Positions 52,311 to 60,674 of a stretch of DNA of 64,000 nt are shown in pieces. The notes under the pieces were generated by a model. That model was not told the DNA's origin. It ran no database searches and saw only the letters and a list, made by a program, of their open reading frames with translations. Every line of letters begins with the position of its first letter. Position 1 is the stretch's first letter. The stretch spans positions 62,001-126,000 of the forward strand of contig NZ_AWOR01000046.1 of the NCBI RefSeq assembly GCF_000761245.1. The letters are read 5' to 3'. The DNA comes from Comamonas testosteroni (lineage in GTDB: Bacteria; Pseudomonadota; Gammaproteobacteria; Burkholderiales; Burkholderiaceae_C). A program made the position numbers and the translations under genes.

Positions 52311-52832
52311 TCAGTCGCGGCTGATGACGGCGCAGGCGATGCGTGCGCCGGCGTTGCCCGTGGGCTGGGTGGTGTAGTCGTCGGGCTGGGCATGGACGAT
52401 GACCGCACGGCCTATGACATTGCCAGGGCCGGCCAGCAAGGTGATGTCTGCCGACTGTACGTTGACGGTGGCCACGCCGTTGGAGTCGGCCTTCAGGCTT
52501 GGCAGGTCGCCCATATGGTGCTGGGTCGAGTCATATTTGCCATGGGGATTGCCCAGCGGGTTGAAGTGGCCGGCAGCAGCATTGCCGTTGTCGCCGCAGT
52601 CGCCCTTGTCGTGGATGTGAAAGCCGTGCTCGGAATTGGGCTTGAGGCCGTGAATCACGGCATTGATCACGACCTGCTGGCCGCTCTTCTGGGTGAATTT
52701 CACATCGCCGCTGACCTTGCTGCCCGAAGTGGCCTGCAATCTGGCGATGGCCTGGGCGGGTTGGGGCTCGGGGGTGCTGCAGGCCGTCAGGGCAGCAGCG
52801 AATGCGGTCAGGATGAGAAAACGATATGGCAT
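52311..52832 (-). CDS. sodC: Cu-Zn superoxide dismutase lipoprotein
   Basis: SodC detoxifies superoxide in the periplasm. The N-terminus is a lipoprotein signal with LTAC. The metal-binding pattern is complete: EHGFHIHDKGDCGDNGNAAAGHFNP (copper and zinc histidines, Asp-Cys region), then HHMGDLPSL, and VIVHAQPDDYTTQPTGNAGARIACAVI with the active-site Arg and the second Cys of the disulfide. It has 173 residues, normal for bacterial SodC with a signal. ATG 52832 and a terminator downstream frame a single-gene unit. Confidence 0.95.
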   Translation of the reverse strand: MPYRFLILTAFAAALTACSTPEPQPAQAIARLQATSGSKVSGDVKFTQKSGQQVVINAVIHGLKPNSEHGFHIHDKGDCGDNGNAAAGHFNPLGNPHGKYDSTQHHMGDLPSLKADSNGVATVNVQSADITLLAGPGNVIGRAVIVHAQPDDYTTQPTGNAGARIACAVISRD

Positions 52833-52946
52833 GTAAGCTCCTCTTGAATATTCGTAAGAACCATAGAGAAAACACTGTGAACCATAGCGTCAGTGCTCTG
52901 CCGCGCTTGTAGGGCAAGGGCCAAGATGTCGGGAGCGGGCCCAAAA

Positions 52947-52982
52947 AACAAAGCCCCGCAGGCCTTGGAAGCCTGCGGGGCT
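52947..52982 (-). terminator. Terminator of fabI
   Basis: On the minus strand AGCCCCGCAGGC and GCCTGCGGGGCT form a perfect 12-bp stem around seven bases, followed by TTTGTTTTTT. It begins 22 bp after the fabI stop. Confidence 0.92.
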
Positions 52983-53004
52983 GGTGTCGTCAAAAGCCTG
53001 GGGC

Positions 53005-53805
53005 TCAGACCTGGTCGGCCGACAGGCCTGCGGTCTGGCTGAAGCCGCCGTCCACATAGGTGATCTCGGCGGTCACGCCGGAGGCCAGGTCGGACAGCAG
53101 GAAGGCGGCGACATTGCCCACGTCTTCAATCGTCACGTTGCGGCGCAGGGGGGCGGCATCGGCCACACGGCCCAGCAGCTTGCCGAAGTCCTTGATGCCC
53201 GAGGCCGCCAGGGTCTTGATGGGGCCGGCGGAGATGCCGTTGGCACGGATGGCGCGGCCGTCGGCAGTGCGGCCCACGGCTTCGGCCAGGTAGCGCACGG
53301 ATGCTTCCAGCGATGCCTTGGCCAGACCCATGGTGTTGTAGTTGGGGATGGAGCGCAGAGCGCCCAGATAGGACAGGGTCAGCAGCGAGGACTTGTCGTT
53401 CAGGTAAGGCAGGGCCGCCTTGGCCATGGCAGGGAAGCTGTAGGCGCTGATATCGTGGGCGATCTTGAAGTTCTCGCGGCTCAGACCGTCGAGGAAGTTG
53501 CCGGCAATAGCTTCACGGGGGGCAAAACCGATGGAATGCACAAAACCGTCGAACTTGCCCCAGGTGGCACCCAGGTCGGCGAACAGCTTTTCGATCTGGG
53601 CGTCGTCGCCCACGTCGCAGTCGAACACCAGCTTGGAGTCGAAGTCGGCAGCAAATTCGGTAATGCGATCCTTGAAGCGTTCACCCACATAGCTGAAAGC
53701 CAGTTCTGCGCCTTGCTCGTGGCATGCCTTGGCAATGCCGTAGGCGATGGAACGGTTGGACAGAACGCCTGTGATCAGCAGCTTTTTACCGGCGAGAAAA
53801 CCCAT
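53005..53805 (-). CDS. fabI: Enoyl-[acyl-carrier-protein] reductase FabI
   Basis: FabI reduces trans-2-enoyl-ACP with NADH in the last step of each fatty-acid elongation cycle and is the triclosan target. It has 266 residues, the usual length. The catalytic residues are Tyr146, Tyr156 and Lys163 ([19 protein letters not shown]). The start [27 protein letters not shown] is the Rossmann coenzyme site. The gene is single, with its own terminator, and divergent from the yejA-like gene. Confidence 0.97.
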   Translation of the reverse strand: MGFLAGKKLLITGVLSNRSIAYGIAKACHEQGAELAFSYVGERFKDRITEFAADFDSKLVFDCDVGDDAQIEKLFADLGATWGKFDGFVHSIGFAPREAIAGNFLDGLSRENFKIAHDISAYSFPAMAKAALPYLNDKSSLLTLSYLGALRSIPNYNTMGLAKASLEASVRYLAEAVGRTADGRAIRANGISAGPIKTLAASGIKDFGKLLGRVADAAPLRRNVTIEDVGNVAAFLLSDLASGVTAEITYVDGGFSQTAGLSADQV

Positions 53806-53925
53806 TGTTGTTCTCCAAAGAAAATTGAAAGAGACGATGGCTGCATCTGTGGCAGACGCGCCATCTTTGAAAACGTATCCGTTCGAACTGGGTGCGAATC
53901 AGTCGGGGTAGGGCAGAATTGTCGC

Positions 53926-55740
53926 ATGCGCCATTGGATGATTTGCTCAGCCCTGATTGTCAGCAGCCAAGTTGCCACACCTGCCCTGGCAGCACATGGC
54001 TATGCGCTCTGGGGTCAGCCCAGGTACGCGGCCGACTTCAAGCACTTTGACTATGTGAACCCTCAAGCGCCCAAGGGCGGCGAGCTGCGCATGGTCAGCA
54101 ATCTGCGCTATTCGACCTTCGACAAGTACAACCCCTTCACGATCAAGGGCTCGCCGCCTGCCTATCTGGCAGACATGCTGTTCGAGACTCTGCTGACCCC
54201 TAGCCTCGACGAAACGGCTACGGGCTATGGCCTGCTGGCCGAGGATGTGGAGGTGGCGGCCGACGGCCTGTCCGCGACCTTCAAACTGCGCAAGCAGGCG
54301 CGCTTTCACAACGGCAAGCCGGTACTGGCTCAGGATGTGAAGCACAGCTACGAGACGCTGCTGAGCAAATATGTCTCGCCCGGCTACAAGACGCTGTTTG
54401 CCGAGGTGGCCGGCTGTGACGTGATCGATGAGCGCACGGTGCGCTTTCGCTTCAAAAAGCCCAATCGTGACCTGCCGCTGACCGTGGGCACCCTGCTGCC
54501 GGTGTTCAGCCGCGACTGGGGGCTGGGCGCGGATGGCAAGCCCAAGGCCTTTGACCAGGTGGTGATGGACACGCCGATCGGCAGCGGGCCCTACAAGATC
54601 GGTCCGGTCAAGTTCGGCAAGGACATCAGCTATGTGCGCGACCCTTCTTACTGGGGCGCGGCGTTGCCGGTGCGTGTCGGCCTGGCCAATTTCGACCGCA
54701 TCACCATCAAGATCTACAAGGACGGCACGGCGCGGCTGGAGGCGCTCAAGGCCGGCGAGTTCGATCTCATGCGCATCAATAGCGCGGGTGACTGGGCCCG
54801 GCGTCTGACGGGGCGGCGCTTTGCGTCGGGCGAGCTGGTCAAGGGCGCGTTCGAGAACAAGCTGCCCTCGGGCTTTCAGAGCTTTTTCCTGAACCTGCGC
54901 CGCGAGCAGCTCAAGGATGTGCGCGTGCGCGAGGCGCTGGGTCTGGCCTATGACTATGAGTGGATGAACCGCCAGATGTTCTACGGCGCCTATCAGCGTG
55001 TGCACGGGTTGTTCGGCAACACGGCGTGCGAGACCCGGGGCGAGCCCACCGAGGCGGAGCTGGCCCTGCTCACCCCTTTCAAGACCAGCCTACCGCCCGC
55101 CACGCTGGGGCCCATGGCCCAGCCGCCACGCACCGATACGGGCGACGGCCTGCGCGGCAATCTGCGCCGCGCGCAGAAGCTGCTGGCCGATGCAGGCTGG
55201 ACGGTCAGGGACGGGGCCTTGCGCAACGCCGGCGGCGAGCCCATGGTGCTGGAATATCTGGACAGCAGTGAGAGTGGCGTCAAGATCGTCAGCAGCTGGA
55301 TGCGCAACCTGGAAAAGCTGGGCATCACGCTCAAGGTGCGCAATGTGGACTACGCGCTCTATCAGCAGCGCATGGACAAATACGATTTCGACATCGTGAC
55401 GCTGAACGTGCCCGGTACGCACAATCCGGGGCAGGAATATGCCGAGCTGTTCGGCAGCGCCGCCGCCGATGTGGAGGGGGGCTCGAACTATGTCGGACTC
55501 AAGAGCAAGGCGGTGGATGCCATCATTGCTCAGATGGCTGCGGCCAAGTCCGAGCAGCAGATGCTGCCCGCCTGCCATGCGCTGGAGCGCATCATCGTGC
55601 AAGGCCATTACCTGATTCCCCAGTATTACTCGGGCACGCACCGGATGGTCTATGACGCCTGGAGGCTGGCGCTGCCGGGGCAGATTCCGGCCTATTCGCC
55701 GGGCGAACTATGGGCGGTCTATGCCTGGTGGGCCAAGTAA
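53926..55740 (+). CDS. yejA: Peptide-type ABC transporter solute-binding protein (YejA-like)
   Basis: A protein of 604 residues, family 5 extracellular solute-binding protein. The signal peptide is ICSALIVSSQVATPALA, cut before AHGYALWGQPRYAADFKHFDYVNPQAPKGGELRM. ATG 53926 begins just after the fabI divergent region; a much longer in-frame reading to 52984 runs over fabI and is a shadow. Like E. coli YejA it presents oligopeptides, such as microcin C in E. coli, to the YejBEF importer encoded downstream. The last codons GCC AAG TAA are copied in each unit of the repeat that follows. Confidence 0.92.
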   Translation: MRHWMICSALIVSSQVATPALAAHGYALWGQPRYAADFKHFDYVNPQAPKGGELRMVSNLRYSTFDKYNPFTIKGSPPAYLADMLFETLLTPSLDETATGYGLLAEDVEVAADGLSATFKLRKQARFHNGKPVLAQDVKHSYETLLSKYVSPGYKTLFAEVAGCDVIDERTVRFRFKKPNRDLPLTVGTLLPVFSRDWGLGADGKPKAFDQVVMDTPIGSGPYKIGPVKFGKDISYVRDPSYWGAALPVRVGLANFDRITIKIYKDGTARLEALKAGEFDLMRINSAGDWARRLTGRRFASGELVKGAFENKLPSGFQSFFLNLRREQLKDVRVREALGLAYDYEWMNRQMFYGAYQRVHGLFGNTACETRGEPTEAELALLTPFKTSLPPATLGPMAQPPRTDTGDGLRGNLRRAQKLLADAGWTVRDGALRNAGGEPMVLEYLDSSESGVKIVSSWMRNLEKLGITLKVRNVDYALYQQRMDKYDFDIVTLNVPGTHNPGQEYAELFGSAAADVEGGSNYVGLKSKAVDAIIAQMAAAKSEQQMLPACHALERIIVQGHYLIPQYYSGTHRMVYDAWRLALPGQIPAYSPGELWAVYAWWAK

Positions 55741-56010
55741 AGTGGCCCCCACGCTCCACCGTTGCACGGGTCGCTGCCCCCCGAGGGGGCTGGCCCTGCT
55801 TGGGGCGGCCCGGCGCGGCGGCCCAAGTAAAGTGGCCCCGCGCTCCACCGCTGCACCAGCCGCTGCCACAGAGGGGAGGCTGGCCCTGCTTGGGGCGGCC
55901 CGGCGCGGCGGCCCAAGTAAAGTGGCCCCGCGCTCCACCGCTGCACCGGCCACTGCCACAGAGGGGAGGCTGGCCTTGCTTGGGGCGGCCCGGTGCTGCG
56001 GCCATCGCCG
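55733..56010. repeat. 90-bp tandem triplication between yejA and yejB
   Basis: Three units begin at 55733, 55823 and 55913 with CCAAGTAAAGTGGCC, exactly 90 bp apart. They share blocks such as CTCCACCG, TGCAC, GAGGGG and CTTGGGGCGGCCCGG. Units 2 and 3 are nearly identical; unit 1 is more diverged. Each unit begins with a copy of the last codons (GCC AAG TAA) of yejA, so the duplication arose after the gene end was in place. No reading frame of interest is seen in the 299-bp gap. Confidence 0.85.
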
Positions 56011-56039
56011 CTGCGGCTGGAAATAAGGGTTGATCGAAG

Positions 56040-57068
56040 ATGTTTGCCTATATTCTCAAACGCATTTTGCTGATGATCCCCACGTTGCTGGGCGTGCTGC
56101 TGCTGACCTTTGTCGTCATCCAGTTCGTGCCCGGCGGCCCGGTGGAGCAGTATCTGGCCGAGGCAAAGGCCAGCGCCGGACATGGTGCCGAAGGCGCTTC
56201 CATGAGCTACCGAGGCGGCCAGGGCGTGGATCCCAGGCGCCTGGAGGAGATCAAGGCGCTGTACGGCTTTGACAAGCCGCCGGTCGAACGATTCGTGCAG
56301 ATGCTGGGCCAGTTTGCGCGTTTCGATCTGGGCACCAGCTTTTTCCAGAACAAAAGCGTCTGGGCGCTGGTCAAGGAAAAACTGCCAGTCTCCATCAGCC
56401 TGGGGCTCTGGACGTTTTTCATCAGCTATCTGGTGGCTGTGCCGCTGGGTGTGGCCAAGGCTGTGCGAGCGGGCTCGCGCTTCGATCTGGCAACCACAAT
56501 TGTGATTCTCATCGGCTATGCCATCCCGGGCTTTGTGCTGGGTGTGGCGCTGCTGGTCATCTTTGGTGGGCAGCTTCAGTGGTTCCCGCTGCGAGGGCTG
56601 ACATCGGCCAATTTCGACGAACTCAGCGCCTTGGGCAAGGTGGTGGACTATCTCTGGCATATCGCGCTGCCTGTGACGGCCATGGTGGCGGGCAGCTTTG
56701 CCGTGACGGCCATGCTGACCAAGAACTCGTTTCTTGAGGAGATCCGCAAGCAATATGTGCTGACGGCCCGCGCCAAGGGCTTGTCCGAGCGCCAGGTGCT
56801 CTACAAGCATGTGTTTCGCAATGCGCTGATTCCCATCGTCACGGGCTTCCCCTCGGCTTTCATCGGCGCCTTCTTTGCCGGCGCGCTGCTGATCGAGACC
56901 TTGTTCTCGCTCGACGGCCTGGGCCTGCTCAGCTATGAAAGCGTGATTCGCCGCGACTTTCCCGTGGTGCTGGGCACGTTGTATCTTTTTACGCTGATCG
57001 GTCTGGTGACCAAGCTCATCAGCGATCTTTGCTATGTCTGGGTGGACCCCCGGGTCAAGTTTGACTGA
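56040..57068 (+). CDS. yejB: Peptide ABC transporter permease (YejB-like)
   Basis: A protein of 342 residues that follows E. coli YejB closely: start MFAYILKRILLMIPTLLGVLLLTF, VPGGPVEQYLAEAKAS, SYRGGQGVDPRRLEEIKALYGFDKPP, and the permease EAA-type loop KQYVLTARAKGLSERQVLYKHVFRNAL. About six membrane spans. ATG 56040 with a weak upstream ribosome site, directly after the triplicated repeat. It forms the inner-membrane channel with the next gene. Confidence 0.94.
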   Translation: MFAYILKRILLMIPTLLGVLLLTFVVIQFVPGGPVEQYLAEAKASAGHGAEGASMSYRGGQGVDPRRLEEIKALYGFDKPPVERFVQMLGQFARFDLGTSFFQNKSVWALVKEKLPVSISLGLWTFFISYLVAVPLGVAKAVRAGSRFDLATTIVILIGYAIPGFVLGVALLVIFGGQLQWFPLRGLTSANFDELSALGKVVDYLWHIALPVTAMVAGSFAVTAMLTKNSFLEEIRKQYVLTARAKGLSERQVLYKHVFRNALIPIVTGFPSAFIGAFFAGALLIETLFSLDGLGLLSYESVIRRDFPVVLGTLYLFTLIGLVTKLISDLCYVWVDPRVKFD

Positions 57069-57071
57069 TTT

Positions 57072-58217
57072 ATGCAAGATAAGCCTCAAACCAATGCCCT
57101 GCAGCCGCAAGAAGCTATGAATACAGGAGCGGAGCGTGTGCCTGCGGCGGCTGCTGCCCAATCCGAATCTCCGGGGCGTCGGGCCTGGAGGCGTTTCAAA
57201 TCCAACCGGCTGGGCTTTGTCAGCCTGCTGATCTTCTCGGTGCTGGTGGTGCTCAGCCTGTTTGCCGAACTGCTGTCCAACGACAAGCCGCTCATCGTGC
57301 GCTATGAGGGACAGACCTATCTGCCGCTGTTGCACGATTACCCGGAAACCACGTTTGGGGGCGATTTCCATACGCCAACCGATTACCTAGATCCCTTCAT
57401 CCAGCAAAGGCTCGGTGAGGGCGATAACTGGGCGATCTTCCCATTCAACCGCTATGGCAAGTCCACCATCAACTACTTTGCCAAGTCGCCCAACCCTTCT
57501 GCACCGTCGGCCGACAACTGGCTGGGCACCGACGACCGGGGGCGCGATCTGCTGGCCCAGCTCATCTACGGTTTTCGCGTCAGCGTGCTGTTCGGCCTGG
57601 CGCTGACGGCTGTGGGCGTGCTGCTTGGTGTGCTGGCGGGGGCTGTACAGGGCTTTTTCGGCGGCAGGACGGATCTGGCCTTTCAGCGCCTGACGGAAAT
57701 CTGGGGCTCCATGCCCGAGCTCTACCTGCTCATCATCTTCAGTGCGCTGTTTGCGCCCAGCGTCTCGCTGCTGCTGATCCTGCTGAGCCTGTTTGGCTGG
57801 ATGGGGCTGGCCGACTATGTGCGCGCCGAGTTTCTGCGCAACCGCCAGCTCGACTATGTGAAATCCGCCCAGGCGCTGGGTGCCAGCAATCGCTCCATCA
57901 TCTTTCGCCACATCCTGCCCAATAGCATGACGCCGGTGATCACCTTTTTGCCGTTTCGCATGAGCGGGGCCATCCTGGCGCTGACCTCGCTCGATTTCCT
58001 GGGCCTGGGCGTTCCCCCGGGCACGCCCAGCCTGGGCGAGCTGCTGAGTCAGGGGAAGAACAATATCGATGCCTGGTGGATTTCCCTGTCCACCTTTGGC
58101 GTGCTGGTCATCACGCTGCTGCTGCTGACCTTCATGGGGGACGCCCTGCGCGATGCGCTGGATCCGCGCAAGCAGACGCGCACCGAAGCCGCGAAGCGTG
58201 CGGGAGGCAAGCCATGA
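57072..58217 (+). CDS. yejE: Peptide ABC transporter permease (YejE-like)
   Basis: A protein of 381 residues. An N-terminal extension of about 25 residues (QPQEAMNTGAERVPAAAAAQSE) precedes RRAWRRFKSNRLGFVSLLIFSVLVV. The periplasmic loop (TYLPLLHDYPETTFGGDFHTPTDYLDPF) and NWLGTDDRGRDLLAQLIYGFRVSVLFGLAL match YejE. The cytoplasmic EAA loop is KSAQALGASNRSIIFRHILPNSMTPVI. ATG 57072 is 3 bp after the yejB stop. The stop TGA overlaps the next ATG by 4 bp. Confidence 0.94.
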   Translation: MQDKPQTNALQPQEAMNTGAERVPAAAAAQSESPGRRAWRRFKSNRLGFVSLLIFSVLVVLSLFAELLSNDKPLIVRYEGQTYLPLLHDYPETTFGGDFHTPTDYLDPFIQQRLGEGDNWAIFPFNRYGKSTINYFAKSPNPSAPSADNWLGTDDRGRDLLAQLIYGFRVSVLFGLALTAVGVLLGVLAGAVQGFFGGRTDLAFQRLTEIWGSMPELYLLIIFSALFAPSVSLLLILLSLFGWMGLADYVRAEFLRNRQLDYVKSAQALGASNRSIIFRHILPNSMTPVITFLPFRMSGAILALTSLDFLGLGVPPGTPSLGELLSQGKNNIDAWWISLSTFGVLVITLLLLTFMGDALRDALDPRKQTRTEAAKRAGGKP

Positions 58218-59869
58218 GCCAGGAGAAATACGGGATGGACAGCCGCAGCCAACTGCTGAGCGTGCACGATCTGAGCGTGTCTTTTGCGGGCAAGCCCGTG
58301 GTGCAGGATGTGAGCTTCGAGCTGGCGGCCGGTGAGAAGCTGGCGCTGGTGGGGGAGTCCGGCTCGGGCAAGTCGGTCATGGCGCTGTCGCTGCTGCGCC
58401 TGGTGGGCGATGCACAGCTGGGTGGCCGGGCCCTGCTGGACGGGCGCGATCTGCTGGGGCTTTCGGAGCGCGAGATGCAGGGCATACGCGGCGGCGATAT
58501 CGCCATGATCTTTCAGGAGCCGATGACGGCGCTGAATCCGCTGATGACCGTGGGCGCGCAGGTGGCCGAGGTGCTGCAGCTCAAGCAGTCATTGAGCGGT
58601 GCCCAGGCCTTGAAGCAGGCGGTGGAGCTGCTGGCCACCACCGGTATCCCCGAGCCTGGGCGCCGCGCGCAGAGCTTTCCGCACCAGCTCAGCGGTGGCC
58701 AGCGTCAGCGCGCCATGATTGCCATGGCCCTGGCCAGTCGTCCCCGGCTGCTGCTGGCCGACGAGCCGACAACGGCGCTGGATGTGACGCTGCGTGGCCA
58801 GATCCTGGATCTGCTGGCCGATCTGCAGCGACAGACCGGCATGGCCGTGCTGATGATCACGCATGACCTGAACCTGGTGCGCCGCTTCGCCGACCGCGTG
58901 GCGGTCATGGAAAAAGGCCGTCTCGTGGAGCAGGGTGCTGTGGCCGATCTCATGCAGAACCCGCAGCACCCCTATACCCGCAAGCTGCTGGCCAGTCGGC
59001 CGGTGCGCAATGTGGTGGAGGGGGGCGAGCCGTCCGGCGAGGCGGCCGTGGTGCAGACCCAGGCCCTGCAGGTGAGCTATGCCACGCCCTTGCCCGGCAT
59101 TCGCGGCTGGTTCAAAAAAGGGGCATTCGTGGCGGTCAAGGGCGCAGATATGCTGCTGCGGCCCGGCCGAACCCTGGGGGTGATCGGTGAATCGGGCTCG
59201 GGCAAATCCACGCTGGCCCAGGCTGTGCTGGGGCTGTTGCCTGCGGCCGGGGCGCTGCAGGTGGCCGGCAGGCCATGGCAGCAGCCGGCAATTCGCAACA
59301 GCGCCGCCAATCTGGCGCTGCGGCGCAAGATCCAGGTGGTGTTTCAGGACCCGTTCTCTTCGCTGTCTCCGCGCATGACGGTGGAGGAGATCGTCGGCGA
59401 AGGCCTGCAGATCCATGCCCCTGAGCTCGCTGCCGCGCTGCGGCGCGAGCGCGTGCTCAAGATGCTGGAAGAGGTGGGGTTGACCGAGACCCAGTTTCCC
59501 GGCCTGCTGCAGCGCTATCCCCATGAATTCTCGGGCGGGCAGCGGCAGCGCCTGGCGATTTCGCGCGCGCTCATCATGGAGCCCGAGGTCCTGGTGCTGG
59601 ACGAGCCCACGAGTGCACTCGATGTCACCATACAGCAGCAAGTGCTGGCCCTGCTGCAGCGGCTGCAAAAGGAGCGTGGTCTGGCCTATCTGCTCATCAC
59701 CCACGATGTGGATGTGATTCGCGCCATGGCCCATGAGGTGCTGGTCATGAAGGAGGGGCAGATCGTGGAGCAGGGCAGTGTCCAGCAGGTGCTCGCGGCG
59801 CCGCGTCAGGCCTATACGCGCCAGCTGGTCGAGGCCGCCGGGGTCGTTGCCGAGTCGCCGGTGGTCTGA
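58214..59869 (+). CDS. yejF: Double-ATPase ABC transporter subunit (YejF-like)
   Basis: A protein of 551 residues with two complete ATP-binding cassettes. The first has Walker A GESGSGKS, signature LSGGQRQRAMIAMALA and Walker B LLLADEPTTALD. The second, after a linker (TPLPGIRGWFKKGAFVAVKG), has GESGSGKSTLAQAVLG, FSGGQRQRLAISRALI and LVLDEPTSALD. It energises YejA-BE import. ATG 58214 follows GGGAGGCAAGCC and overlaps yejE by 4 bp. A later Met (GMDSRSQLL) is a weaker start. Confidence 0.95.
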   Translation: MSQEKYGMDSRSQLLSVHDLSVSFAGKPVVQDVSFELAAGEKLALVGESGSGKSVMALSLLRLVGDAQLGGRALLDGRDLLGLSEREMQGIRGGDIAMIFQEPMTALNPLMTVGAQVAEVLQLKQSLSGAQALKQAVELLATTGIPEPGRRAQSFPHQLSGGQRQRAMIAMALASRPRLLLADEPTTALDVTLRGQILDLLADLQRQTGMAVLMITHDLNLVRRFADRVAVMEKGRLVEQGAVADLMQNPQHPYTRKLLASRPVRNVVEGGEPSGEAAVVQTQALQVSYATPLPGIRGWFKKGAFVAVKGADMLLRPGRTLGVIGESGSGKSTLAQAVLGLLPAAGALQVAGRPWQQPAIRNSAANLALRRKIQVVFQDPFSSLSPRMTVEEIVGEGLQIHAPELAAALRRERVLKMLEEVGLTETQFPGLLQRYPHEFSGGQRQRLAISRALIMEPEVLVLDEPTSALDVTIQQQVLALLQRLQKERGLAYLLITHDVDVIRAMAHEVLVMKEGQIVEQGSVQQVLAAPRQAYTRQLVEAAGVVAESPVV

Positions 59870-59915
59870 ATGTGATGGCGAGCAGTGCTTTCCCTTCAAA
59901 GGTTTGAGGCTTTGA

Positions 59916-59959
59916 ATGCCTGCAATTGCTGTCGATTCACTGATTCGCGAGGCAGGCAT
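59916..59959. repeat. Inverted repeat after yejF
   Basis: ATGCCTGC and GCAGGCAT are perfect 8-bp arms separated by 28 bases. No T-run follows. It may be a weak hairpin at the 3' end of the yej transcript or a protein-binding site. Confidence 0.35.
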
Positions 59960-60008
59960 GTGCTGAAAAACACTGAATCCGCACTCGAAAGTTTGTATTT
60001 GTTTGGCG

Positions 60009-60064
60009 CGAATTCTCTGGCTGTGGCCTAATTGGTCCCTTTCAACCTCCCAATTGAGAATTCG
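60009..60064 (+). promoter_or_regulatory. Structured leader directly before the 53-residue small gene
   Basis: CGAATTCTC (60009-60017) and GAGAATTCG (60056-60064) are perfect complements. Inside them AATTGG (60030-60035) and CCAATT (60050-60055) pair as well. The right arms are contiguous, while the left has a 12-base bulge. The stem ends two bases before the ATG at 60067 and includes the only GAG-type ribosome site, so the fold would hide the site. It may act as a translational switch or RNA thermosensor; no direct evidence. Confidence 0.5.
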
Positions 60065-60066
60065 AC

Positions 60067-60228
60067 ATGGGCAATAAGATCGTTACCGAAGCAGACCGCA
60101 AGGCCACTCCCCGTCCCCAGGCACCCAATGGCGTGACCCTGCCTACTCCCGGCCGTGGCCAGCGCGTGAGCCTGGAGCGTGGTTCGCACACTCGCAGCAA
60201 GAAGCAAGCCGGCAAGCGCCACGGCTAA
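60067..60228 (+). CDS. Small basic hypothetical protein (53 residues)
   Basis: An open frame of 53 codons plus TAA, beginning MGNKIVTEADRKATPRPQAP. It is rich in Arg, Lys, Gly and Pro with a basic C-terminus (GSHTRSKKQAGKRHG) and has no membrane segment or signal. The basic tail suggests nucleic-acid or ribosome binding, which is inference. Support for a real gene: a hairpin leader ends two bases before the ATG, codon use fits the neighbours, and a textbook terminator follows 40 bp after the stop. I do not recognise the family. Confidence 0.65.
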   Translation: MGNKIVTEADRKATPRPQAPNGVTLPTPGRGQRVSLERGSHTRSKKQAGKRHG

Positions 60229-60267
60229 TTCCTGCAGCAGGCTGCGCCCTGGTGTGCGGCCCGCAAA

Positions 60268-60306
60268 AAAGCCCTCGTCACTTCGGTGCGAGGGCTTTTT
60301 GCTTTT
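60268..60306 (+). terminator. UUCG-capped intrinsic terminator
   Basis: AAGCCCTCGTCAC and GTGCGAGGGCTT pair around a TTCG tetraloop (one bulged T) and are flanked by A6 and T5. It ends the small gene at 60067-60228 and, with its A-run, can also serve the convergent cbpM transcript. Confidence 0.92.
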
Positions 60307-60330
60307 TGGGCCATCAGGGTGCTGGCGGGC

Positions 60331-60663
60331 TTATCCCTGCAGATTCCTCAGCTTGCGGCGCAGCTGCTGCACTTCCTCGATGAGATCGGTGGTCAGGGCG
60401 GCGAGCTGGGGGTCGGCGTCGAAGCTGTGCTCCAGCTGGGCAATGCGACGCGCGCGTACCAGTGTCTGGCTGCTGAAGCGCCATTGCTCGTGGCTGATCT
60501 CGCGGACCTGGCCAGCGTTGTCGTAGCTGATGACGCCTGTCTGTACATGCTCGATCACCCATTGAGGGCTGGTGCAGCAATGACGGGCCAACTCGTGCAG
60601 ATCGAGCACGGCCTGCTCCAGCAGCTCGGCAGGCTCGTAGAAAGGGTAGTGGGAGGTGCTCAT
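60331..60663 (-). CDS. cbpM: Chaperone modulator CbpM
   Basis: A protein of 110 residues with a MerR-like N-terminal fold (YEPAELLEQAVLDLHELARHCCTSPQWVIEHVQTGVI) and a helical tail (TDLIEEVQQLRRKLRNL), as in CbpM, which binds the J-domain of CbpA and tunes its co-chaperone and DNA-binding activity. ATG 60663 follows AAAGG and lies 11 bp after the cbpA stop; the TTG at 60678 would overlap cbpA's end. Confidence 0.85.
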   Translation of the reverse strand: MSTSHYPFYEPAELLEQAVLDLHELARHCCTSPQWVIEHVQTGVISYDNAGQVREISHEQWRFSSQTLVRARRIAQLEHSFDADPQLAALTTDLIEEVQQLRRKLRNLQG

Positions 60664-60674
60664 GGGAAAACCTT

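Noticed and set aside
52984..53925. Upstream extension of the yejA-like frame through fabI
   Set aside because: The frame is open by chance across the whole fabI gene on the other strand. The signal peptide at 53926 marks the true start.
55592..56033. Open frames across the 90-bp triplication
   Set aside because: Several overlapping frames arise because the unit length is a multiple of three and GC-rich; the predicted peptides are low-complexity copies of each other.
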